Source: Vulcanimicrobiota bacterium (GTDB taxonomy: Bacteria; Vulcanimicrobiota; Xenobia; Xenobiales; JADMJV01). From it: a stretch of 20,058 nucleotides of DNA. The stretch spans positions 1 to 20,058 of the forward strand of contig JAEXNA010000236.1 of NCBI GenBank assembly GCA_023447635.1, given 5' to 3'. Shown here one piece after another: positions 7,394 to 13,533 of this stretch (positions within the stretch are counted from its first letter, which is position 1; the number at the start of each line of letters is the position of its first letter). The notes under the pieces were generated by a model. It did no database searches and was not told the origin of the DNA. It worked only from the letters and a program-made list of their open reading frames with translations. Made by a program: the position numbers and the translations under genes.

Positions 7394-7464
7394 GCGGTTC
7401 GCTGCTGGTGCGTTGCAAGGTCCGCGTCCCGTTGGGGACTTGCACTTTTGAGCAGACTTCGGGG
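7394..7464. repeat. Dispersed repeat copy R3 with hairpin
   Basis: GCGGTTCGCTGCTG at 7394-7407, hairpin GTCCC (7426-7430), loop GTTG, GGGAC (7435-7439), then TTGCACTTTTGAGC and GACTTCGGGG, running straight into the stop codon of HxlR remnant B at 7468. The order and spacing match the copy at 11243-11310, which runs into the intact HxlR gene. Confidence 0.8.
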
Positions 7465-7467
7465 AGG

Positions 7468-7542
7468 TTAGACGGTCTCTCGTCCGCGGTCGTAGTTCTG
7501 TTGGGCTCGTTCCAGGTCGGGGCCGTGCTGTAGCAACCAGCG
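7468..7542 (-). pseudogene. HxlR-family regulator 3' end, last 24 codons plus stop (copy B)
   Basis: The minus-strand reading is RWLLQHGPDLERAQQ followed by NYDRGRETV and TAA. It corresponds residue for residue to the C-terminus of the intact HxlR at 11314-11703 (RWSLQHGPDVEQAQQ, NYDRARETA). The frame is open and the stop is kept, but homology ends abruptly at the CCAGCGGTT junction near 7545. There a repeat box identical to that at 4223 takes over. The sharp edge within a gene 3' end, with stop and downstream hairpin kept, is what recombination into that 3' end would leave. Confidence 0.82.
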
Positions 7543-7573
7543 GTTCGCCTTCTGACGGGTGGTCAACAGGGCC
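7540..7573. repeat. Dispersed repeat box upstream of the Septu-like ATPase
   Basis: GCGGTTCGCCTTCTG at 7540-7554, 10 variable bases, then AACAGGGCC at 7565-7573. This is the same two-block pattern and spacing as R1 at 4223-4256. It overlaps the edge of HxlR remnant B and lies 28 nt before the ATG of the ptuA-like gene, so it may contribute to that gene's leader. Confidence 0.7.
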
Positions 7574-7601
7574 AGTGACCGTCGCGGCCGAAAGTTAAGG
7601 G

Positions 7602-8900
7602 ATGTACGTCAAGCGTCTAGAGCTGAGCCGATTTCGCTGTTTCGAGTCCGTGGATGTCGGCTTCCATTACCCTGGACGCCCTCTCCCCGAGGATGTCGAG
7701 CCAGTTGCCTTCCCTAATATGACCCTTATCCTGGGGGACAACGGTGCCGGGAAAAGCAGCCTTCTGAAAGCCATCTCGGTTGGTATCCTGGGCACGGTTT
7801 TATCGGACTCCGGGTTTCGGCCCTTTCGCCTGGTCCGTCTAAGCTCTATCCTCGGGGTCGGGCAGGGCTCGGTGCGAGTGACGGCCGAGGTCGGCGCGGC
7901 AGATCGTGAGCCCGAAGGCTCAGACTATGTTTTCCAGGCCGTTCTGGAGCACCAATTTCAGGAGAACTATTTCGTACACGAGAAGACTGCCATTTTTTCG
8001 GACGGAGTACAGCTACCCGTTCCTGATGGACTTCGGGGCGCCAAGAATGCGGCTTTTCTGTTGTGCGGCTACGGCTCTAGTCGACGGTCCGAGGACGCTC
8101 AGACTTATGATGAAGCCGCACGATTGAAATCGAGATCGGCACGGTACCAGCGTGTTGCCAGTCTTTTCGAGGAAGGCTTCACGCTGATTCCGTTCTCGCC
8201 GTGGTTGACCAACCTGGCTAGCCCACCAGATCCCCATCACCATTTTGGCGAAGTCATAGAGCTCCTGGCTAAACTGTTGGAAGGCTCGGAAATCGCACTA
8301 TCGAGTTTTTCTGGAAGGGTCTCTTCGAAGGGCTCAAGCTATGATGCCGTATTTACCATCACTGCCGACAAAACGCAGGTTCATTTCTCTGAACTCTCCG
8401 ACGGCTACCGAACGTACCTTTCCTGGCTTGGCGATCTGCTCAAGCAGCTTGTGGACGTCACTCCCCAGGGGAGCAACCTGGTAGAGACCGCAGGAGTCGT
8501 TCTGCTGGACGAGGTTGACCTGCATCTTCATCCGTCGTGGCAAAGGCGTATCCTGGGTCGCCTCTCGAGCACCTTCCCCAAGCTGCAATTTATCGTCACC
8601 AGCCACAGCCCAATTCTGGCCGCAAGCGTACCGAGAGAGAATGTCCTTATGGTGGATCGGTCTGCAGAAGGGCCTGCTGTGGTCACCTGGCCGTCGAAGG
8701 ATTATTACGGACGCAGCGTGGACGAAGTTTTGACCGGGGATCTTTTCGGACTGAGCTCGACCTTGACGCCCGAACTCGAAGCTCGAGCCGAAGCAGCGGA
8801 AGAGAGACGAATCGACCTGGCTCAGACCCTTGCGAAGAACCCCACGCCAGAAGCTGCGGATGCTTACTTACGAGAGCTAACGAAGACTTGGTCCGAATAG
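7602..8900 (+). CDS. ptuA: Septu-type AAA ATPase (PtuA-like)
   Basis: This 432-residue RecF-like ATPase begins MYVKRLELSRFRCFESVDV. It has Walker A GDNGAGKS (45-52), a signature-like LSDGYRTYLSW, Walker B GVVLLDEVDLHLHP (Asp303-Glu304) and the switch His335 in FIVTSHSPILAAS. The overlapping downstream gene encodes a PtuB-type HNH nuclease. This ATPase-HNH gene order defines Septu antiphage systems, where the ATPase assembles with and restrains the nuclease until infection. The C-terminal tail (about residues 375-432) is charged and helical. No reverse transcriptase or obvious ncRNA adjoins it, so it is not a retron-borne copy. The start codon directly follows AAGGG, which is too close for an ideal ribosome site. 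The length is within but toward the short side of the family as I know it. Confidence 0.78.
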   Translation: MYVKRLELSRFRCFESVDVGFHYPGRPLPEDVEPVAFPNMTLILGDNGAGKSSLLKAISVGILGTVLSDSGFRPFRLVRLSSILGVGQGSVRVTAEVGAADREPEGSDYVFQAVLEHQFQENYFVHEKTAIFSDGVQLPVPDGLRGAKNAAFLLCGYGSSRRSEDAQTYDEAARLKSRSARYQRVASLFEEGFTLIPFSPWLTNLASPPDPHHHFGEVIELLAKLLEGSEIALSSFSGRVSSKGSSYDAVFTITADKTQVHFSELSDGYRTYLSWLGDLLKQLVDVTPQGSNLVETAGVVLLDEVDLHLHPSWQRRILGRLSSTFPKLQFIVTSHSPILAASVPRENVLMVDRSAEGPAVVTWPSKDYYGRSVDEVLTGDLFGLSSTLTPELEARAEAAEERRIDLAQTLAKNPTPEAADAYLRELTKTWSE

Positions 8901-9748
8901 ACGTCACATCGCGAGCTCTCGAAGAGCATATTCGGGACGAGCACCCGAAATGGTCGAAATGGGCTGACCTGAAACCTCTGTTTCTGCGCCTTCAGCATTT
9001 CAAGTGTGGCTATTGCGAGGCTGAGATTGGGGGGAGGCCAGGGCCGCAGAAGATCATAGCCGATCCGTATCAGCAAGACATCGAGCACTACCGACCCAAG
9101 GGTCAGCTGGCCGCCTGGACCCCGCCGCCCGAGTGGGGTCGTCTACCCATCGAGATTTGCGATGGTCTGATGTCCGGCTACGGATGGTTGGCGAAGAATC
9201 AAAACAATTTCGTTGCGAGCTGCAAGTCCTGTAACGAGAGTCGAAAGAAGAGCTACTTTCCGGTCAGAGCCCGGCTGGCCCACTACGCCAGCGAGCCGGG
9301 CCCCGACGAGTTGAAAGCTGAAGAGCCATACCTCATTTTTCCATTTGGGTTTTTGGAAGCGATGGCGCCAGAGGAGATGATCATGTTCATCGGCGCGGAC
9401 GCGCACCCGCATTTCGACTGGGATATCGACAGTCTTCCTTACTGGCGCGCTCGAATCACCATCGAGATCTTGGGGCTGAATCGGGCAGACTTGAGAACTC
9501 CCAGGCTGCGCCATATCGCCGGACTCGCAGCGTTTCTGAAATATTCTTCTCTCGGAAGCGCGAGTGCCGAATGGGATAGCGTCTTGAGAGCGCGAGGCGC
9601 TCGGAGTGAACCTTTTAGCTCCTGCACGCAGTACTTTGTCCAATTGCATCAACAGTCACCAATGGTCGCAGCTCGGCTCGGTCGAGAAGCGCTCGTGGAG
9701 CTTGGACGAGCTGACGAGGCGAACATTCTCTGGCCCGGCGAGTCTTAG
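8888..9748 (+). CDS. ptuB: Septu-type HNH endonuclease (PtuB-like)
   Basis: This 286-residue HNH protein is read from TTG 8888, which overlaps the ATPase end by 13 nt. The first residues (VRIDVTSRALEEHI) resemble PtuB-like N-termini. The long frame further upstream lies inside the ATPase gene and lacks family features. Zinc and catalytic motifs are Cys40-x2-Cys43 (CGYCE), DIEHYRPKG with Glu66-His67, and NNFVASCKSCNESRKKSYF with Cys112-x2-Cys115 followed by Asn116 and Lys120/121. This arrangement matches the TIGR02646/PtuB HNH group. In Septu the nuclease degrades DNA once the ATPase releases it, and that activity is assumed here. A hairpin with a T tract at 9801-9834 follows. Confidence 0.8.
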   Translation: MVRIDVTSRALEEHIRDEHPKWSKWADLKPLFLRLQHFKCGYCEAEIGGRPGPQKIIADPYQQDIEHYRPKGQLAAWTPPPEWGRLPIEICDGLMSGYGWLAKNQNNFVASCKSCNESRKKSYFPVRARLAHYASEPGPDELKAEEPYLIFPFGFLEAMAPEEMIMFIGADAHPHFDWDIDSLPYWRARITIEILGLNRADLRTPRLRHIAGLAAFLKYSSLGSASAEWDSVLRARGARSEPFSSCTQYFVQLHQQSPMVAARLGREALVELGRADEANILWPGES

Positions 9749-9800
9749 TTCACCGACTTGTAAGGTGTGGATATCCCCAAAACGCCGCTCGTCCCCGTCT

Positions 9801-9834
9801 GGGCGCGTCCCCATTGGGGACTTGCACTTTTTTA
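9801..9834 (+). terminator. Intrinsic terminator within dispersed repeat copy R4
   Basis: GTCCCC (9807-9812), loop ATT, GGGGAC (9816-9821), then TTGCAC and six T (9828-9833) on the plus strand, about 60 nt after the ptuB-like stop. The sequence GGGCGCGTCCCC, TTGCACTTTT and the following AGCGGATTTCGG are shared with the repeat at 11265-11310. This is therefore both the terminator of the Septu-like pair and a copy of the dispersed repeat. No HxlR sequence follows this copy. Confidence 0.75.
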
Positions 9835-9927
9835 GCGGATTTCGGAGTTCGGGACTGTGACGAGATCGGAAGCTGGGGTGAGGGGAGACAACGAAGGCCT
9901 TTCTTCTCGAGTTGGAAACTCCATAAG

Positions 9928-10452
9928 ATGAGTTACTTCTACTGCTGTGGTGTGAGAGATAGGGGCGACGAGGCTTTGGAGCCCGACTTGCCCGAGGATC
10001 AAGGCTTCCTGGCGCTCTACTACGGTTCCGGCTTCTGCATCGTTGAGGCTGATGAAAAACTCGAGGCGGAAAGACTGCCGGAGGAGCTTTCTTCGCTGCT
10101 CGACTCGTGCGACCGGTATCCACCCGCCCTCGCTCTAGCCATGGAAGACATGGAACGAAGGAACCCCAGCCGTGAGGATGCTTTCGACGAATTCAAGCAC
10201 TTTCTGAGGGGTCATCTGAATGCGCAGCCTACGGCTGGGCATCTGTTGCTGCGGGCCAGAGGAACGCAATTAGGCTACTGCACTGAGGGAGCCTACTATT
10301 GGGTCGTTGGCGTGAGGGACCGCGCCCACCGGCTGGATCGGGATGAGGTGCGTTGGGTGAGTTACGACTACCAAATCTATGGTGACGGAGCTTCCGTTTT
10401 CGGAGTGGACGTGGAGCAGATGCGGCGTCACTTCCGCGGTCTCGACGCTTAG
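9928..10452 (+). CDS. Hypothetical protein, first gene of an unknown two-gene cassette
   Basis: I do not recognise this 174-residue protein. It is acidic, has no signal peptide or membrane segment, and contains an aromatic-rich N-terminus (MSYFYCCGVRD), a central helical stretch (about 55-90) and strand-like segments such as AYYWVVGVRD and VRWVSYDYQIY. ATG 9928 is chosen because the text becomes protein-like there; the frame is open upstream to 9814, but that part is the repeat. Only a weak GGAAA precedes the ATG. It is followed after 17 nt by the next gene. The pair lies between repeat copies R4 and R5, in the same setting as the Septu-like and OLD-like pairs, so a defence or toxin-immunity role is possible by position only. 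Confidence 0.7.
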   Translation: MSYFYCCGVRDRGDEALEPDLPEDQGFLALYYGSGFCIVEADEKLEAERLPEELSSLLDSCDRYPPALALAMEDMERRNPSREDAFDEFKHFLRGHLNAQPTAGHLLLRARGTQLGYCTEGAYYWVVGVRDRAHRLDRDEVRWVSYDYQIYGDGASVFGVDVEQMRRHFRGLDA

Positions 10453-10469
10453 CCATCATTGGACGGCGC

Positions 10470-11240
10470 GTGACCGCAGCTCTCTCGGAGGTGGAGGGGG
10501 CGCTTCCTGACGAAATCTCGAGGATGGCAGTGCTCTTCGATTTTTCGACTTTCACCCGCTCGGCTGGGGGTAGCCGGCCCGCGGTGCAGACTCCTCTGGG
10601 CCCTCTGCTTCTCGAGGTCGCTATGGAAGGCCGTCGTTCGAGCGACTTGCCGTTCGACGCTTGGGAGGGGGATAAGCCATCCGATTCCGGCTTCGTTTTC
10701 TTTTTCGAGAAGGCCCGAGTGGAGCTGCTCATCTGTCCGGTCTCTCCCGATCTGCCTCCAGGAAGGCGAGTCGACCGGTGCCTTGCTTGCGTCCTGAGAG
10801 TGGCCAGTGAGGCCGACATCACAGCACTGGAGTTTCGCTGCGCTTGGCCTGACGAGTTCGACCCTCCAGCGCACGGCGGGTACAACGGTGAATCACTTCA
10901 GGCCTTTACCTGGGACGATGGGAAGACCGAGGTGTCGCTTGGTACCCTCGATGACGAAGGACTCTCTGGGGACGCGGGGACCAGGTTGCCGGTCGGTTGG
11001 AGACAGCCCCTTGTTGAAGCAGAGATGAGGGAGACCTATGTCGGCTCGATCGAGAACCGAGGCATCTTTATTCGGCCGCCCCGTCTGAGGACGGGCGAGT
11101 CGTGCGAGCTGTACTTTGCCATCGCCTGGAGCGCTTTTTCGGAGAACCGATCCGACACCTGGTTTGCCGTAGACTTGTCTTATCGTGACGAGTTGAGATG
11201 CTGGCCAGGCCAGCAGCCTTTCCTTGCCCGCTCCCGCTAG
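10470..11240 (+). CDS. Hypothetical protein, second gene of an unknown two-gene cassette
   Basis: This is an unrecognised 256-residue protein, mostly strand-like with few long helices, without signal peptide or transmembrane segment. Segments such as SGFVFFFEKARVELLICPV, ITALEFRCAW and CELYFAIAWSAFSE suggest a beta-sandwich, but I can name no family. The start may be GTG 10470 (17 nt after the previous stop) or ATG 10524 (19th codon, at AVLFDFSTFTRS); neither has a convincing ribosome site. The TAG stop is 2 nt before repeat copy R5, whose hairpin probably ends this transcript. Co-orientation and spacing suggest an operon with the gene at 9928. Confidence 0.68.
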   Translation: MTAALSEVEGALPDEISRMAVLFDFSTFTRSAGGSRPAVQTPLGPLLLEVAMEGRRSSDLPFDAWEGDKPSDSGFVFFFEKARVELLICPVSPDLPPGRRVDRCLACVLRVASEADITALEFRCAWPDEFDPPAHGGYNGESLQAFTWDDGKTEVSLGTLDDEGLSGDAGTRLPVGWRQPLVEAEMRETYVGSIENRGIFIRPPRLRTGESCELYFAIAWSAFSENRSDTWFAVDLSYRDELRCWPGQQPFLARSR

Positions 11241-11242
11241 GG

Positions 11243-11310
11243 GCGGTTCGCCCTCTGAGCGGGTGGGCGCGTCCCCGCTGGGGACTTGCACTTTTGAGCG
11301 GACTTCGGGG
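11243..11310 (+). repeat. Dispersed repeat copy R5 with terminator-like hairpin, abutting intact HxlR gene
   Basis: This is the fullest copy: GCGGTTCGCCCTCTG (11243-11257), AGCGGGTGGGCGC, hairpin GTCCCC (11271-11276) GCT GGGGAC (11280-11285), TTGCACTTTT, then GAGCGGACTTCGGGG. It lies between convergent genes and can end the unknown cassette on the plus strand (stem plus TTGCACTTTT). There is no T tract on the minus strand, so it is a poor terminator for HxlR. The same order, including the HxlR 3' end, is seen at 6290-6517 and 7394-7542. Confidence 0.82.
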
Positions 11311-11313
11311 GGG

Positions 11314-11703
11314 TTAGGCGGTTTCTCGTGCTCGGTCGTAGTTCTGTTGGGCTTGTTCGACGTCGGGGCCGTGCTGTAGGGACCAGCGGTTGAGGGCTTC
11401 GAACGGTTCGCGCAGGGTTTGTCCGAGTGGGGTGATGGCGTACTCTACGCCGACCGGCGAGGTGGGGAGGACGCGTCTGGAGACCAGTCCGTTTCGCTCT
11501 AACCGGCGGAGCGCCTCGGTCAGGGCCTTGTGAGTGATCCCCTCCAACCGGCGTAAGAGTCCGTTGAAGCGCACCGGCTTCTCGCATATCACGGTCAGGA
11601 TCATGACCGACCATTTGTTGGCGATCTGGTCCAGGATCGGGCGGAGTTCGTGCACGCAGATCAAGGCATGCTCGACCGGGGCTTCCTCTAGTTGATTTGG
11701 CAT
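11314..11703 (-). CDS. HxlR-family winged-helix transcriptional regulator
   Basis: This 129-residue HxlR/MarR-like DNA-binding protein shows the family core: a Cys at 16 in ALICVHELRPILDQI, NKWSVMILTVI (29-39), KPVRFNGLLRRLEGITHKAL (recognition region, 42-61), LRRLERNGLVSR and GVEYAITPLGQTL. The start at 11703 is set by GAGG nine nt upstream; a TTG at 11736 would add 11 residues lying in the operator region. It is divergent from the short-chain dehydrogenase, the usual layout for HxlR regulators that control a neighbouring oxidoreductase in response to electrophiles or oxidants, so the dehydrogenase is the likely target. Its 3' end exists twice more in the window as remnants. This is the only complete copy here. 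Confidence 0.9.
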   Translation of the reverse strand: MPNQLEEAPVEHALICVHELRPILDQIANKWSVMILTVICEKPVRFNGLLRRLEGITHKALTEALRRLERNGLVSRRVLPTSPVGVEYAITPLGQTLREPFEALNRWSLQHGPDVEQAQQNYDRARETA

Positions 11704-11724
11704 AGCGATATCCTCGTGTATATC

Positions 11725-11744
11725 TACGCACTTCAAGGTGCGTA
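11725..11744. promoter_or_regulatory. Dyad operator, probable HxlR binding site
   Basis: TACGCAC, 6-nt centre TTCAAG, GTGCGTA is a perfect 7-bp inverted repeat midway between the divergent HxlR and dehydrogenase genes. It ends 1 nt before the -35 box of the dehydrogenase promoter and lies just upstream of the HxlR start, so bound regulator could act on both genes. Confidence 0.75.
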
Positions 11745-11745
11745 A

Positions 11746-11773
11746 TTGACCCTAAATATATATCGTATATCAT
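11746..11773 (+). promoter_or_regulatory. Promoter of the short-chain dehydrogenase
   Basis: TTGACC (11746-11751) and TATCAT (11768-11773) are separated by 16 nt of AT-rich sequence (AAATATATAT). They fit a housekeeping sigma-70-type promoter about 35 nt before the dehydrogenase ATG. The adjoining dyad at 11725-11744 suggests control by the HxlR regulator. Confidence 0.65.
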
Positions 11774-11806
11774 AAGGCGGCAAGTCCAAATCAGAGGAGA
11801 AGAGAG

Positions 11807-12538
11807 ATGCCCCAGTTAGAAAACAAGGTTGCCGTCGTTACCGGAGGTGGGAGCGGGATTGGCCTGGCCATCGCCAAGCGGTTCGCGAAGGAGGGCGCGT
11901 CGGTGTTCATTTTCGGGCGTCGTCAGGCCGCGCTGGAGGCCGCCGTTCAGGAGATCGGAGGTGAAATCGAAGCTGTTCAGGGAGATGCCACCAACGAGGC
12001 CGACCTGGACCGACTTTTCGCGGCTGTGAAAGAGCGGAAGGGGCGACTGGATGTTCTGGTCGCGAACTCTGGCATCGCCGAGTATGCGACTCTGGAAGAG
12101 ACCAGCGGGGAGCTTTTCGACAGGACGTTCGACCTGAACACGCGAGCGACGCTGTTCACGGTTCAGAAGTCGTTGCCGCTGCTGGTGCCGGGTTCGTCGG
12201 TGGTGCTGGTCGGCTCGGTGGCAGGCTCGATCGGGACGCCAGGCTACGGCGTGTACGGAGCGACCAAGGCGACCACTCGGTCCTTTGCGCGGACCTGGAC
12301 CAACGAACTGGCTTCGCGCGGGATTCGAGTTAACACTCTGAGCCCGGGACCGATCGACACCAGCATGATGGACGCTGCTTCTGACGAGGTGCGCGCTGCT
12401 ATCTCTGCCAAGATTCCGCTGGCTCGGTTCGGCAAAGCTGAAGAGGTGGCCGCGGCTGCTCTGTTCCTGGCCTCGTCGGAGAGCAGCTATGTCGCCGGGG
12501 CGGAACTCTGCGTGGACGGCGGCGTCAGCCAGGTTTAG
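11807..12538 (+). CDS. Short-chain dehydrogenase/reductase (SDR), classical type
   Basis: This 243-residue NAD(P)H-dependent oxidoreductase is of the classical SDR family. The cofactor motif is TGGGSGIG (12-19) and the NNAG element is NSGI (87-90). The catalytic set is Asn111, Ser137 in LVGSVAGS, Tyr150 and Lys154 in YGATK. It ends with SPGPIDT and the usual SYVAGAELCVDGG. Arg38-Arg39 after the second strand suggests NADP preference, which is inference. AGGAGA lies 8 nt before the ATG. The substrate cannot be deduced. Control by the divergent HxlR gene is likely. A small near-palindrome GAGACCAGGTCTC (12542-12554) lies in the 19-nt gap to the convergent toxin pseudogene but has no T tract. 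Confidence 0.93.
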   Translation: MPQLENKVAVVTGGGSGIGLAIAKRFAKEGASVFIFGRRQAALEAAVQEIGGEIEAVQGDATNEADLDRLFAAVKERKGRLDVLVANSGIAEYATLEETSGELFDRTFDLNTRATLFTVQKSLPLLVPGSSVVLVGSVAGSIGTPGYGVYGATKATTRSFARTWTNELASRGIRVNTLSPGPIDTSMMDAASDEVRAAISAKIPLARFGKAEEVAAAALFLASSESSYVAGAELCVDGGVSQV

Positions 12539-12557
12539 CCCGAGACCAGGTCTCATC

Positions 12558-12943
12558 TTACCAGATGACGTCTGGGTAGAACTTATTCATCTCGGCGTCT
12601 GACGTGATAAGAGGCAACCCCCGCCGCATCGCCGTCGCGACAACAACGCGGTCAGCCGGGTCTCGGTGCTCCCAGGCGAGCTCGACCGTGGCGATCCAGT
12701 CTTCGCTACTCACGTCCAGAAGCGTCACCTTTTCAACGGACTTCAAGCGACTGGCGAACTCTCTTAACCGGAGCGGGAGATGAAGTTTGCCTTTTTCTAC
12801 TTTGACTCCGATCTCCCACAGCGATATCCGCTAACGTAAATTTGGCTGGCCTTGCCAATTGCGTCAACTGCTGCGCGGCTAAGGGAGTTGGGCGAGAGTG
12901 TCCAAAAAAGTAGGGCCGAGGTGTCGAGGAGGATGTCAGACAT
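12558..12943 (-). pseudogene. vapC: VapC-type PIN-domain toxin with 1-nt deletion
   Basis: The N-terminal part reads SDILLDTSALLFWTL followed by QIYVSG, then runs out of frame to a TAG. One frame over, the text continues as ISLWEIGVKVEKGKLHLP, LKSVEKVTLL, HRDPADRVVVATAM and GLPLITSDAEM to a TAA at 12558. Joined, these give a complete PIN domain of about 128 residues with acidic residues at LDTSA, WEIG, DPADR and TSD. The shift lies at about 12825-12830 and equals one missing base. The ATG at 12943 overlaps the antitoxin stop by 8 nt. VapC toxins are ribonucleases that cut tRNA or rRNA, and as read this copy would be inactive. Either the toxin is dead or the consensus has a base error. Confidence 0.85.
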
Positions 12944-13166
12944 CGCCCCAGTCCTCCCCGGTCGGAGCATCGGGATCTTCGAAAAAATCGAGATTGCCCA
13001 CCACATCGGAGAAGGCTGACTCGACAGTGAGACGCTGGCGAATGGGTGTGATTTTCAGCACAGGAGTGTCACGGTCGGTGATGATCAGCTCTTCTCCGCT
13101 GGTTTCTAACTCGCGACAGATCCTAAGCAGATGAGTCTTCAGCTGGCTTTTCGATATGCTTCTCAT
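12936..13166 (-). CDS. Phd/YefM-family antitoxin
   Basis: This 76-residue antitoxin begins MRSISKSQLKTHLLRICRELE, with GEELIITDRDTPVLKITPI (about 25-44), the Phd/YefM core. Its acidic C-terminus (NLDFFEDPDAPTGEDWGDV) is the part expected to wrap the toxin. ATG 13166 is chosen because the domain begins there; a TTG at 13205 in the same frame is possible. It precedes and overlaps the vapC-type toxin by 8 nt, the normal antitoxin-first order. If the toxin is truly dead, this is an orphan antitoxin. Confidence 0.85.
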   Translation of the reverse strand: MRSISKSQLKTHLLRICRELETSGEELIITDRDTPVLKITPIRQRLTVESAFSDVVGNLDFFEDPDAPTGEDWGDV

Positions 13167-13533
13167 AAGGCAGTGGCCCTGGTCATGGCTGTAGTCATAT
13201 CTCAAGGCTACCGGACACTTCTCCGGGCGTCAATCTCGTCTTACTTGCTCAGCTATATGAGCTATCGAGTAACCTCAGTGACCGCTGTCACCTTCCCGCG
13301 CGGCCTTTGCTCACTGCGTCGAGAGAAGGCTCCGCGTATTCTTCGAACATGGACGTTGCGAGAAGGCTAAGAAAGCCAGACCAACCCTACGTACCGTTTC
13401 CTCAGCTCTGAAAACGGGAGCCGCTCAGGCGCTGGGACCAGTTGGTGCTCTGGCGGCTTCCGGCTATCTGAGCAAGGCCGAGCTACGAAACGTAGCTCCG
13501 GCGCTCTTCGGAGACGTTGCGAACACTCAGCCT
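13167..13533. other. Intergenic region with a dyad and an open frame lacking a start codon
   Basis: This 367-nt gap lies between the divergent antitoxin and the gene at 13534. A dyad GCTCA-GCTATA-TGAGC (13247-13262) could be an operator of the toxin-antitoxin unit, though I see no convincing -35/-10 pair. From 13282 to 13533 the frame of the downstream gene is open without stop but has no ATG, GTG or TTG. Its translation includes a hydrophobic, signal-like stretch (LKTGAAQALGPVGALAASG) beginning at a CTG (13408). Nothing else is recognisable. Confidence 0.5.

Noticed and set aside
7460..7480. Integron attC-like core sites (GTTAGAC here, GTTAGGC at 11313)
   Set aside because: The GTTRRRY match arises because the HxlR stop codon and its neighbours happen to fit it. 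No paired RYYYAAC partner lies at the other end, copies R2 and R4 do not fit, and no integrase is present.
7366..7601. Retron ncRNA or reverse transcriptase accompanying the Septu-like pair
   Set aside because: The 236 nt upstream are fully explained by the repeat and HxlR remnant B, and no reverse transcriptase gene is present.
6290..11310. CRISPR array made of the hairpin repeats
   Set aside because: Copies are single and 0.9-2.4 kb apart with genes between them; there is no regular repeat-spacer spacing anywhere in the window.
11237..11773. Second frame over the HxlR gene on the same strand (178 codons)
   Set aside because: The Arg/Pro/Thr-rich translation is out of frame with the clear HxlR domain and covers the repeat and operator.
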